Assembly: GCF_900096995.1 (NCBI RefSeq)
Contig: NZ_OANT01000002.1
Coordinates: forward strand, 62,001 to 126,000
Source: Acinetobacter puyangensis
GTDB taxonomy: Bacteria > Pseudomonadota > Gammaproteobacteria > Pseudomonadales > Moraxellaceae
Reading direction: 5' to 3'
DNA length: 64,000 nt
A program made the translations under genes and the position numbers. The notes beneath the pieces were generated by a model. That model was given only the letters and a program-made list of their open reading frames with translations. It ran no database searches and was not told the DNA's origin. Below are positions 45,406 through 53,032 of this stretch, one piece after another (position 1 is the stretch's first letter; each line of letters opens with the position of its first letter).

Positions 45406-47199
45406 GTGCAAGAATTTTGGACACTACAGGATTGGCGTACTGCCTATCAAGAGAAATATTTTGGACTTGATGATTTATATCGTTATGTCGCAAGTATAGA
45501 TAACCACAATCATGCCTGGATTTCGCTGGCCAGTAGAGAGCAGCTGCAACAGCAGATTGATGCATTAAGTCATGAACATGCCAAAGCACTGCCTTTATAC
45601 GGCATACCCTTTGCGGTCAAGGACAACATTGATGTTGCAGGATTCTATACCACTGTAGCTTGTCCTGATGCAGCTTATATGGCCGAACAGGATGCCACTG
45701 TGGTGGCGAAATTAAAGCAGGCTGGTGCAATCGTGATTGGTAAAACTAATCTAGATCAGTTTGCCACAGGACTGGTGGGTGTGCGTTCTCCCTATGGTGC
45801 AGTGCAAAACAGTTTTAATCCCGAATATATCAGCGGTGGTTCTAGTTCCGGATCATCGGTCGCAGTAGCCAAAGGGCAGGTGCCTTTTGCTTTGGGTACC
45901 GATACCGCAGGTTCTGGTCGTGTTCCCGCTGGACATAATAATATTATGGGTTTAAAACCGACCAAAGGCTGGTTTTCCAGTAAAGGCTTGATTCCTGCCT
46001 GCCGTTTGATTGATGTGATTTCAATTTTTGCCTTGAATGTTGATGATGCTTGGGAAGTTGCACAGATCATGCAAGGCTATGATGCACAAGATGATTATTC
46101 ACGCCATCACCCGGAAAATGTCCCGGCCTCTTTTTCTAAATATAAAATTGCCATTCCAAAGCAATTACAATGGTATGGCGATGAACAAAGCCAACACGCA
46201 TTTACACTTGCCATCGGAAAGCTGAAAACGCTTGGTTATCAAGTAGAGTCGATTGATTTTTCCATCTTTAATGAATTGGCAGCAGCACTTTACAACAAGG
46301 CATGGGTGGCAGAACGAACGGTTGCGGTAGAGCGTTTGGTAAGGCGTGAACAATGTCATCCAGTGATTGCGCAAATCATTGCACAGGCAGACCAATTTGT
46401 TGCCACCGATGCCATGCAGGCAGAATATGATCGTGCCCATTTACAACGCCAGATTCAAATTGTACTGGCGGATTATGATGCGCTAATGGTACCAACTGCA
46501 CCAACCATCTACAGCATTGAAGATGTTGAAGCCGATCCTATCAATAAAAATAGTCACATGGGTGCTTATACTAATTTTGTGAATCTGGCGGATTTAAGTG
46601 CTTTGGCATTGCCGAATGTCATCCGTGCAGATGGTTTACCTTCAGGCGTCACTTTTATTGCCCCAGCTTGGCACGATCAGGCATTGGCGCGCTTTGGACA
46701 ACAATGGCAGGAATTGAATAATTTAGCAGTTGGTTGTTCAGCGCAGGCATTACCTGAGTTTTATCAGCCGAGTGTGGCAATTGAATCTTCGCATTATGTT
46801 CGTTTGGCAGTGGTGGGCGCACATTTAAGTGGGATGCCACTGAATTTTCAGTTGACCACACGACAAGGGGTTTTACTGCAAAAAACACAAACTTCAGCAC
46901 ATTATCAACTGTATGCCTTAAACAATACCACACCACCCAAACCTGGCCTGCAATATGTCGAACAGGGTGAGTGTATTGCGCTAGAGGTATGGGAAATTCC
47001 AAACGCATTGTTTGGTGCAATTGTTGCCGAAGTTCCAGCGCCTTTAGGCATTGGCAATGTGCAATTACAAGATGGCTCATGGGTAAAAGGCTTTATTTGT
47101 GAAGCTTATGCGCTTCAGGATGCTGTCAATATCAGCCATTTCGGCGGGTGGCGAAATTATATTGCTGCACGCCAATCTTCTTCTCAAGCAAATCGCTAA
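45406..47199 (+). CDS. atzF: Allophanate hydrolase
   Basis: 597 residues: an amidase-signature domain (1-440) with catalytic Lys72 (AVKDNIDVAG), the cis-Ser in GGSSSGSS (near 147) and nucleophile Ser in GTDTAGSGR (near 170), then the C-terminal domain typical of AtzF/DUR1 (about 470-597). Hydrolyses allophanate to two CO2 and two NH3, the last step for both guanidine and biuret. A GTG start lies 9 nt after the regulator stop. Confidence 0.94.
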   Translation: MQEFWTLQDWRTAYQEKYFGLDDLYRYVASIDNHNHAWISLASREQLQQQIDALSHEHAKALPLYGIPFAVKDNIDVAGFYTTVACPDAAYMAEQDATVVAKLKQAGAIVIGKTNLDQFATGLVGVRSPYGAVQNSFNPEYISGGSSSGSSVAVAKGQVPFALGTDTAGSGRVPAGHNNIMGLKPTKGWFSSKGLIPACRLIDVISIFALNVDDAWEVAQIMQGYDAQDDYSRHHPENVPASFSKYKIAIPKQLQWYGDEQSQHAFTLAIGKLKTLGYQVESIDFSIFNELAAALYNKAWVAERTVAVERLVRREQCHPVIAQIIAQADQFVATDAMQAEYDRAHLQRQIQIVLADYDALMVPTAPTIYSIEDVEADPINKNSHMGAYTNFVNLADLSALALPNVIRADGLPSGVTFIAPAWHDQALARFGQQWQELNNLAVGCSAQALPEFYQPSVAIESSHYVRLAVVGAHLSGMPLNFQLTTRQGVLLQKTQTSAHYQLYALNNTTPPKPGLQYVEQGECIALEVWEIPNALFGAIVAEVPAPLGIGNVQLQDGSWVKGFICEAYALQDAVNISHFGGWRNYIAARQSSSQANR

Positions 47200-47222
47200 A
47201 TTTCCAATTTCGGGAGAATGAC

Positions 47223-48254
47223 ATGATGATTCGTACAGCAACACTTTCTTTATCAGTGGTTTTTGGCATGTTGCTAACAGCTTGTGACAATACTGCTAAA
47301 ACACCGGATGCTCAGGCAAAATCCGAACAATCAAGTACTGCAAGCAGTCAACCGATCACCATTGGTTATAGTGACTGGCCCGGTTTTGTGGCATGGCAAG
47401 TGGCCATTGAAAAAGGCTGGCTTAAAGAAGCAGGCTTAAATGTCGAGTTTAAATGGTTTGATTATTCCTCTTCACTGAATGCCTTTTCTGCCAATCAACT
47501 GGATGCAGTATTGGTTACCAATGGTGATAATTTAATCACATCAACTGGAGGTACCAAGGGCATTATCATCATGGCAACTGATTATTCCGCAGGCAATGAT
47601 GTGATTATTGCCAAAGATGGTATCAATAGTATTGCCGATCTGAAAGGTAAGTCTGTTGCAACCGAAAAAGGTCTGGTCGATCATTTACTGTTATCTACTG
47701 CACTGGATGATGCCAAAATTCCTTTATCGGACATCAAACTGGTCAATTCCGTGACTAATGAATTACCACAGGTTTTTGCCAGCCCGGATATTGCAGCAAT
47801 TGCAGTATGGCAGCCTGTCGCAAATCAGGCACTTAAAGCAGTGGCAGGTTCCACAATTATCTATAGTTCCAAAGACAAACCGGGATTAATTTACGACACT
47901 TTGTCGGTGAATATGTCGCATTTATCTGCACATGAAGAAGACTGGAAAAAAGTTATTCAGGTATGGGATAAAACCGTGAAATATATTAATGATCCTGCTA
48001 CTCATGCTGATGCAGTTAAAATCATGGCAAATCGGGTGGGCGTTGATCCTGCGCAATACGAACAATTTGTGGGTGGAACGCATTTACTGGATGTCGCAGC
48101 CAATAAAAAGGTGTTTGTAAAAGGCAATGGCTTTGATTCGATTTATGGTTCGACCTATCACGTCAATAAATTTAATGTCGAAAATGGTATTTATACAACC
48201 GAAGTGGATGCCGATGGATTGATTTCTGCAAAATTACTGGATTCGATTCAATAA
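47223..48254 (+). CDS. ABC transporter substrate-binding lipoprotein (NitT/TauT type), copy 2
   Basis: 343 residues. Lipobox LLTACDN; fold segments ITIGYSDWPGFVAWQVAIEKGWLKEAG, KWFDYSSSLNAF, VATEKGLVDHLLL and NELPQVFASPDIAAIAVWQP. Co-transcribed with atzF (23 nt apart), with GGAG six bases before the ATG at 47223. Belongs to the urea-carboxylase-associated ABC uptake systems, so probably binds guanidine or a related solute. Paralogue of 43267-44292 but with the normal base composition of the region. Confidence 0.92.
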   Translation: MMIRTATLSLSVVFGMLLTACDNTAKTPDAQAKSEQSSTASSQPITIGYSDWPGFVAWQVAIEKGWLKEAGLNVEFKWFDYSSSLNAFSANQLDAVLVTNGDNLITSTGGTKGIIIMATDYSAGNDVIIAKDGINSIADLKGKSVATEKGLVDHLLLSTALDDAKIPLSDIKLVNSVTNELPQVFASPDIAAIAVWQPVANQALKAVAGSTIIYSSKDKPGLIYDTLSVNMSHLSAHEEDWKKVIQVWDKTVKYINDPATHADAVKIMANRVGVDPAQYEQFVGGTHLLDVAANKKVFVKGNGFDSIYGSTYHVNKFNVENGIYTTEVDADGLISAKLLDSIQ

Positions 48255-48272
48255 ACCTGATCCATTTTAAAT

Positions 48273-48306
48273 AAAACCGTTTTATTCTGAAATAAAACGG
48301 TTTTTT
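48273..48306. terminator. Bidirectional terminator where the two halves of the cluster converge
   Basis: AAAACCGTTTTATT pairs perfectly with AATAAAACGGTTTT around a 4-nt loop, with T runs in both directions. Confidence 0.92.
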
Positions 48307-48334
48307 AAATAATGAAACGGCTATTTAAATTGAA

Positions 48335-48664
48335 TTAAATCTGTGTACTTTTGGAAAATACATTGATGACAATAATCCCGCTAATCATCAGCCCTAAACC
48401 GATCAATGCTGCCAGATCCAGCTGTTGTTTATAAAGTACCCAGCCTACAGTTGAAATCAGGATAATTCCTGCGCCTGACCAAATCGCATAGGCAATGCCA
48501 ACCGGAATGGTTTTGAGGGTAAGCGACAAACAAAACAAAGCAATCACATAACCGACAATGGTAATCAGAGATGGTATCAGCACAGTGAAACCATTTGATG
48601 CTTTTAAGGCTGATGTGGCAATCACTTCTGAAATAATGGCAATTGCCAGAAATACATAGGACAT
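48335..48664 (-). CDS. Small multidrug resistance (SMR) exporter, EmrE/Qac subtype
   Basis: 109 residues, four helices, the length of EmrE. The essential Glu is E13 (IISEVIATS), and helix 3 reads AYAIWSGAGIILIS. That matches the EmrE/Qac subtype rather than the guanidinium exporter Gdx/SugE, whose signature has AYAVWTG and a Trp after the Glu. It is the last gene of the guanidine cluster's minus-strand operon, so it may export a quaternary or guanidinyl compound. ATG at 48664 chosen; GGA is 7 nt upstream. Confidence 0.9.
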   Translation of the reverse strand: MSYVFLAIAIISEVIATSALKASNGFTVLIPSLITIVGYVIALFCLSLTLKTIPVGIAYAIWSGAGIILISTVGWVLYKQQLDLAALIGLGLMISGIIVINVFSKSTQI

Positions 48665-48679
48665 ATAGAATTCCAAATA

Positions 48680-49567
48680 TTATGTCACGATTTTGGCATG
48701 TTCAAACAAATGTTGCTGTTCCTGTTTTGACCATGTAATGGCATCAATGCTGGCGGGCGATTGACCGATGAAATGAAAATCGGGCGAGTAAAAATCCAGT
48801 TCATAATAAAAGAAATACTTTGTACCCTGCAAAAGTTTTTGTTGTCTAAGTTGACCATTTTGCAGTAATTCAAATTGATCCAAATTTATAGCGGTGCCAA
48901 TATGTTCCGATATTGTACTATAACGAATTTCATCACTGCCTAGTGCGATAGAAATCTCATAACTGTTGATCTCATCATCATGGATATGTTGTTGAGCAGC
49001 TTTTCTTAGATCAGCAATATGTGTAAATTTTTCTTCAATCTCAGGCAAACGACTTTGTACCATTGCGATATGTTGGCCACTAATGATCAGTCCACCCTCC
49101 ATTTTGTATTGCTGTTGTGTGGCTATGTGCTCGATCTGTTTTAATCTTAAACCCAAAAAAAGTCCTGTCGTTGCTTGTTGTCGCCAGTCTTCCACATAAG
49201 CACCAGATGGAGCAAACTCCAGAATACAATTACCAATCGGATAAAGTTTGGCTGGTTCTGGCCACTGTGTACGAGGCTGATAACTGTGTTCAATATGCCA
49301 GGATAATAACTGGTTTTTTTCGTCCCATAAGGTATCGCCAATCCAGCCTTGTCGATCATAAATTGACGTGTTATGTGCATCACTTAAACGTAGATCTATG
49401 CTAAATGACTTGGACTGAAACCAGTAAACAATGGTGTCTTCATCGGTGAGTCCATTAAAAAAAGTGATACTTTTTCGTCTAAATGCACCCAACAGGTAAT
49501 GCGGCAAATTACACTGAGTTAAATCGCTGATAGGCAATCTGGCTAAAATATCATGGATTAAATGCAT
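48680..49567 (-). CDS. Unknown protein of the guanidine cluster
   Basis: 295 residues from an ATG with GGAGAAATCT before it. No signal peptide or membrane helix. The sequence alternates beta-rich segments (SFSIDLRLSDAHNTSIYD, LLSWHIEHSYQP, CILEFAPSGAYVEDWRQQ, EGGLIISGQHIAMVQ, KYFFYYELDFYSPDFHFIG), which suggests a barrel or lipocalin-like fold. I recognise no family. It sits between the 2-oxoglutarate oxygenase (16 nt away) and the SMR exporter (15 nt away), so it should share their pathway. Confidence 0.75.
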   Translation of the reverse strand: MHLIHDILARLPISDLTQCNLPHYLLGAFRRKSITFFNGLTDEDTIVYWFQSKSFSIDLRLSDAHNTSIYDRQGWIGDTLWDEKNQLLSWHIEHSYQPRTQWPEPAKLYPIGNCILEFAPSGAYVEDWRQQATTGLFLGLRLKQIEHIATQQQYKMEGGLIISGQHIAMVQSRLPEIEEKFTHIADLRKAAQQHIHDDEINSYEISIALGSDEIRYSTISEHIGTAINLDQFELLQNGQLRQQKLLQGTKYFFYYELDFYSPDFHFIGQSPASIDAITWSKQEQQHLFEHAKIVT

Positions 49568-49583
49568 AGATTTCTCCTGTGTT

Positions 49584-50582
49584 TTATTGTTGTTCTGCCA
49601 GACCAAAAGAAGATAAGGGAATCGCATTGTTTAAGGTTAATTCTCCCTTGGCGATTCGCTGTTTTAAATAAGAAAAAGTTTGCGCTGTCTGATTAAATAA
49701 ATGATCGCCACCTTTGAGGGGCTGATATTTTGGCGCCTCATTTGGCATCACAGGTGCAATGACATAGTCATAATCACAGGAGAAAAATAGCGGAAAAGAA
49801 TAGCGTTCTTCTTGTACCCGTTTCACCCGATGTTTGGTGGCAAGATAACGGCCATTGGAAAGTATTTCCATCATGTCACCAATATTCATCACCATACTGT
49901 TTTCAATCAATGGAATGTCAATCCATTCGCCCTGTTTGTTCAATACCTGTAGCCCGGGAGCCGTCGGTAATAGCAAAGTAAAACATTCATAATCGGTATG
50001 CGCACCAATTCCGACGCTATCTTCGGCAGCTGGATTGTAGGGATAATGGATTAAACGTAACTGGCTAGGCGGATGTTGTAAATGTGGGGTGAAAAAGTCT
50101 TCACTCAAGCCAAGAGCCAGTGCAAAACCCTGAAATATTTGATGTCCAACAGTTTTGACATGTTGGTAATAGGCCAGCACCTGTGTCTGAAATTCAGGAA
50201 AATCTGGCCACAAGGTAGGACCTAACAAAGGGCGACGTGGTGTGCTAAGCGGATAATCATAATTGACATCATAGGCTTCTTTTAAATCATAGGTATTGGA
50301 GGCAAATTGCTCTTCACCAATGGGTACATAGCCACTGTGATTTTCCGATAAGCCAATATAATGCTGCATTTTTAGCTTTTCTTCTTGGGCAAAATAGGCT
50401 TTTGCGATGTGCTGAATTTGTGTAAATAACTGAGGATTAAATTGATCACCCTTAATATATAAAAAACCAACCTCTTTACAGGCTAGATCCAGGGCTTTTG
50501 CAACGTCAAGGCGATCAGCCAAATTTGGACTAGAAAGTTTGGAGATATCCACCATGGGTAGAACATAGTTATCTTCATACAT
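49584..50582 (-). CDS. 2-oxoglutarate/Fe(II) dioxygenase, isopenicillin N synthase family
   Basis: 332 residues. Iron ligands H195 and D197 (GIGAHTDYECF) and H251 (ATKHRV), with 2-oxoglutarate-binding R260 (ERYSFP). The N-terminal DIOX_N domain (LPMVDISKL, ACKEVGFLYIKG) is present. This family includes plant and bacterial arginine and homoarginine hydroxylases and the ethylene-forming enzyme, some of which release free guanidine. In this cluster it may liberate guanidine from a substituted guanidine (inference). GGTGA upstream of the ATG. Confidence 0.9.
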   Translation of the reverse strand: MYEDNYVLPMVDISKLSSPNLADRLDVAKALDLACKEVGFLYIKGDQFNPQLFTQIQHIAKAYFAQEEKLKMQHYIGLSENHSGYVPIGEEQFASNTYDLKEAYDVNYDYPLSTPRRPLLGPTLWPDFPEFQTQVLAYYQHVKTVGHQIFQGFALALGLSEDFFTPHLQHPPSQLRLIHYPYNPAAEDSVGIGAHTDYECFTLLLPTAPGLQVLNKQGEWIDIPLIENSMVMNIGDMMEILSNGRYLATKHRVKRVQEERYSFPLFFSCDYDYVIAPVMPNEAPKYQPLKGGDHLFNQTAQTFSYLKQRIAKGELTLNNAIPLSSFGLAEQQ

Positions 50583-50653
50583 TTGAATTCACCATCAGGC
50601 TGGTCGTCCAGCAATAGATTAAGGCAGTTGGGTCGTCCCAAGGCCTTGCAAAA

Positions 50654-51535
50654 CTACTTTTGTGTACTCACTTGTGTCATTCGTGGAATGCTTGGCAGAT
50701 TCTGCATGGCAGGATCAATTTCTATATCATCCTGAGCATGTACCAGATGATTGACATGGGCTTTTAGCTGCTTGAATTCGTCACTTTGCATGATATCAGG
50801 CGTTCTTGGGCGAGGTAAATTGACCTCGATAATTTCCCTGATTTCACCGGGATTGGCTTTAAGTGCCACAATGCGATCTGCCAGTAAAATCGCTTCATCC
50901 ATATCATGGGTGACAAACAAAATCGTGATATCAATATTTTGCCACAGATCTAATAAATGCTTTTGCATCTTTTGCCGGGTATAAGGATCAAGCGCACCAA
51001 ACGGTTCATCCATTAATAATAATTTGGGTTCGTTGACCAGCGCACGGGCAATGGCAACCCGTTGTTTCATTCCTCCGGACAATTCATGCGGAAACTGATT
51101 TTCATATTTTTCCAGACCAATAATACCGATCCATTCCCGTGCCATTTCTTCTGCCCGGGTACGGCTGATGCCTTTCATTAATGGACCGAACATGACATTT
51201 TCTTTTACCGTTTTCCATGGAAACAGGGTATAGCCCTGAAAGACCATGCCACGTTCAGGACTGGTGCCCTGAATCGGCTTGCCATCGACCAGCACTTTGC
51301 CACTGTCAAAATCATCCAAACCAGCAACTACACGACTTAAAGTCGATTTGCCACAGCCTGATGGGCCAATGATACAAATAAATTCACGCTGATGAATTTT
51401 TAGGTCAATTTGCTTTAAAATTGTGCGTTTGATCTGATCATGCTGAAAGACCTGAGATAAGCCCTGTGTTTCCAGAATGACGGGGCGAGCATAAATTTGC
51501 TTAAAATAGTTTTCGGTATTGAAGTCTTGAGTCAT
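50654..51535 (-). CDS. ABC transporter ATP-binding protein (NitT/TauT type)
   Basis: 293 residues. Walker A GPSGCGKSTLS near residue 57, signature LSGGMKQRVAIARAL near 155, Walker B LLLMDEPFGALDP, switch His in FVTHDMDEA. A C-terminal extension of about 40 residues is normal for the urea-carboxylase-associated transporters. ATG at 51535, 1 nt after the permease stop (TAAGATG), so translationally coupled to it. Confidence 0.95.
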   Translation of the reverse strand: MTQDFNTENYFKQIYARPVILETQGLSQVFQHDQIKRTILKQIDLKIHQREFICIIGPSGCGKSTLSRVVAGLDDFDSGKVLVDGKPIQGTSPERGMVFQGYTLFPWKTVKENVMFGPLMKGISRTRAEEMAREWIGIIGLEKYENQFPHELSGGMKQRVAIARALVNEPKLLLMDEPFGALDPYTRQKMQKHLLDLWQNIDITILFVTHDMDEAILLADRIVALKANPGEIREIIEVNLPRPRTPDIMQSDEFKQLKAHVNHLVHAQDDIEIDPAMQNLPSIPRMTQVSTQK

Positions 51536-51536
51536 C

Positions 51537-52475
51537 TTACTTTGCTCCTTTTTTCCACTTAAACAGGCGTTCACCGAGTTTCATCAGGATAAAATCTGTG
51601 ATTAAACCAATCACGCCAATAATCAGGATGGCAGCATAGACATTGGGAAAGTTTTGATAACGTGCCTGTTGGGTGATAAACCAAGTAATGCCCGATGTTG
51701 CACCAATTAGTTCGGAGACGATTAAATACGTCCATGCCCAGCCAAGTAACACCCGTTGATTTTGATAAATATCAGGCAATGCCGCAGGAATCACCACATG
51801 AAACAGGCTTTTTAGTTTGTTGGTTCCAAGGGTAAATCCAGCTTCAATCAGACCACGATCCACCATACGGGTGGTATTGGCAATAATCAGAATTTGCTGG
51901 AATAGGGTACCGATGACAATAATGGCAATTTTTGGTGCATCATTGATGCCTAAGATTGCCACAGCCAGCGCACCGAATGCGGGGGCCGGTAAATAGCGGA
52001 AAAACTCGACAAAAGGTTCGGTCAGTCTGGAAATAACACTGGAGAAACCACATAGAATGCCCAAAGGCACACCGATAATTGATGAAATAATAAATGCACT
52101 AAAAACAATTTTAATGCTATGCCACAAACTTTGATGCAACCACGGTGCATCTGCCTGAACGGGCGGTGTGGTAAATGAGGTGACTAAAGCCCTAGCAACT
52201 TCATGTGGCGCAGGCAAATAAATCGGATTGACCAGTTTACCTTGGGGTGGGGTTTCTCCCCGATTTACTGCATTTTGTGCTTCCTGATAGAACACATCTT
52301 TGGCCACCCGGCTATTGACTTGAAAATAAGTCACATCACCCGAGTTGGTTACTTGTACCTGCGGATGCCAGATAAAAGGTAAATAGCTGACAGCACACCA
52401 GATCAGGATTGGAATCAGAAATGATGCCAGACTGAGCAGCAGTGTGTGGTTTCTGGATAGAAGTGTATTGGACAT
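51537..52475 (-). CDS. ABC transporter permease (NitT/TauT type)
   Basis: 312 residues. About six helices, plus a periplasmic insertion after the first helix (NSGDVTYFQVNSRVAKDVFYQEAQ...) characteristic of the urea-carboxylase-linked permeases. The ATPase-coupling loop EAGFTLGTNKLKSLFHVVIPAALP is near residue 228. First gene of the minus-strand operon, downstream of sigma-54 promoter D and operator D. It should work with one or both substrate-binding lipoproteins encoded on the other strand. Confidence 0.94.
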   Translation of the reverse strand: MSNTLLSRNHTLLLSLASFLIPILIWCAVSYLPFIWHPQVQVTNSGDVTYFQVNSRVAKDVFYQEAQNAVNRGETPPQGKLVNPIYLPAPHEVARALVTSFTTPPVQADAPWLHQSLWHSIKIVFSAFIISSIIGVPLGILCGFSSVISRLTEPFVEFFRYLPAPAFGALAVAILGINDAPKIAIIVIGTLFQQILIIANTTRMVDRGLIEAGFTLGTNKLKSLFHVVIPAALPDIYQNQRVLLGWAWTYLIVSELIGATSGITWFITQQARYQNFPNVYAAILIIGVIGLITDFILMKLGERLFKWKKGAK

Positions 52476-52490
52476 AGGCTCTACCGCTTA

Positions 52491-52518
52491 GTATTACTTT
52501 TTTGAAAAATAGTAATAC
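52491..52518. promoter_or_regulatory. Operator site D, GTATTAC-N14-GTAATAC
   Basis: Perfect arms at 52491-52497 and 52512-52518 with a 14-nt AT-rich spacer. Lies 16 nt upstream of the permease start and just downstream of the -12 element of promoter D. Confidence 0.85.
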
Positions 52519-52525
52519 TAAAATA

Positions 52526-52541
52526 AGCAATATTAATGCCA
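52526..52541 (-). promoter_or_regulatory. Sigma-54 promoter of the ABC/oxygenase/exporter operon
   Basis: Read on the minus strand: TGGCATTAATATTGCT, GG and GC 10 nt apart. Same TGGCAT/TTGCT form as the other promoters in the cluster. Confidence 0.7.
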
Positions 52542-52874
52542 TTCTAATGCTTTGAATGAAAAAACAGCAAAAAGGTTAATTGAAAGAGATTATCTATAGG
52601 ATTGAAGAATTTTAAAGCGGTTACGCAGTGTAAGTTGTGTAGCCTTCTTATCGGCATTTGGTTTGCTTTACATTGATACTTGAGCTTATGCAATGAATCT
52701 TGCTTGCAAAATGGGCAAAAATTGTATAAATATGGGGATCAATTATTTTAAGTTGATTAATTCAGTCGACTTTATCCTTGCAGTGATTATGCTGTGGCGA
52801 TTACGGCATAGTTATTGCTTTAAAGATTTTCGTAAAGTTGTGGTCAGGGAAGAATTGCATAGAAGGATTTAACC
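52542..52874. other. Intergenic region right of the guanidine cluster
   Basis: 333 bp without a credible gene. It must contain the promoter for the small membrane protein at 52875. No operator recognised. Confidence 0.4.
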
Positions 52875-53012
52875 ATGCAAAAAAACAAATCATTGTCTGT
52901 TAGAGAGGTAGGTATTATGAATACGAATAAAGCTTATCTAGGTGTATATATGGCATTGGCACTTGCGGCGAATGTGGCATATCATGCGCTGGTAAGTAAC
53001 TTGTTTACTTGA
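52875..53012 (+). CDS. 45-residue small membrane protein
   Basis: Two in-frame ATG codons both have ribosome binding sites: AAGGA before 52875 and GAGG before the ATG at 52917. The shorter form (31 residues) is MNTNKAYLG followed by one hydrophobic helix VYMALALAANVAYHALV. I do not recognise it. It points toward the convergent pseudouridine synthase gene 20 nt away. Confidence 0.55.
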   Translation: MQKNKSLSVREVGIMNTNKAYLGVYMALALAANVAYHALVSNLFT

Positions 53013-53032
53013 TCACTCCCCACTTCATCTGT

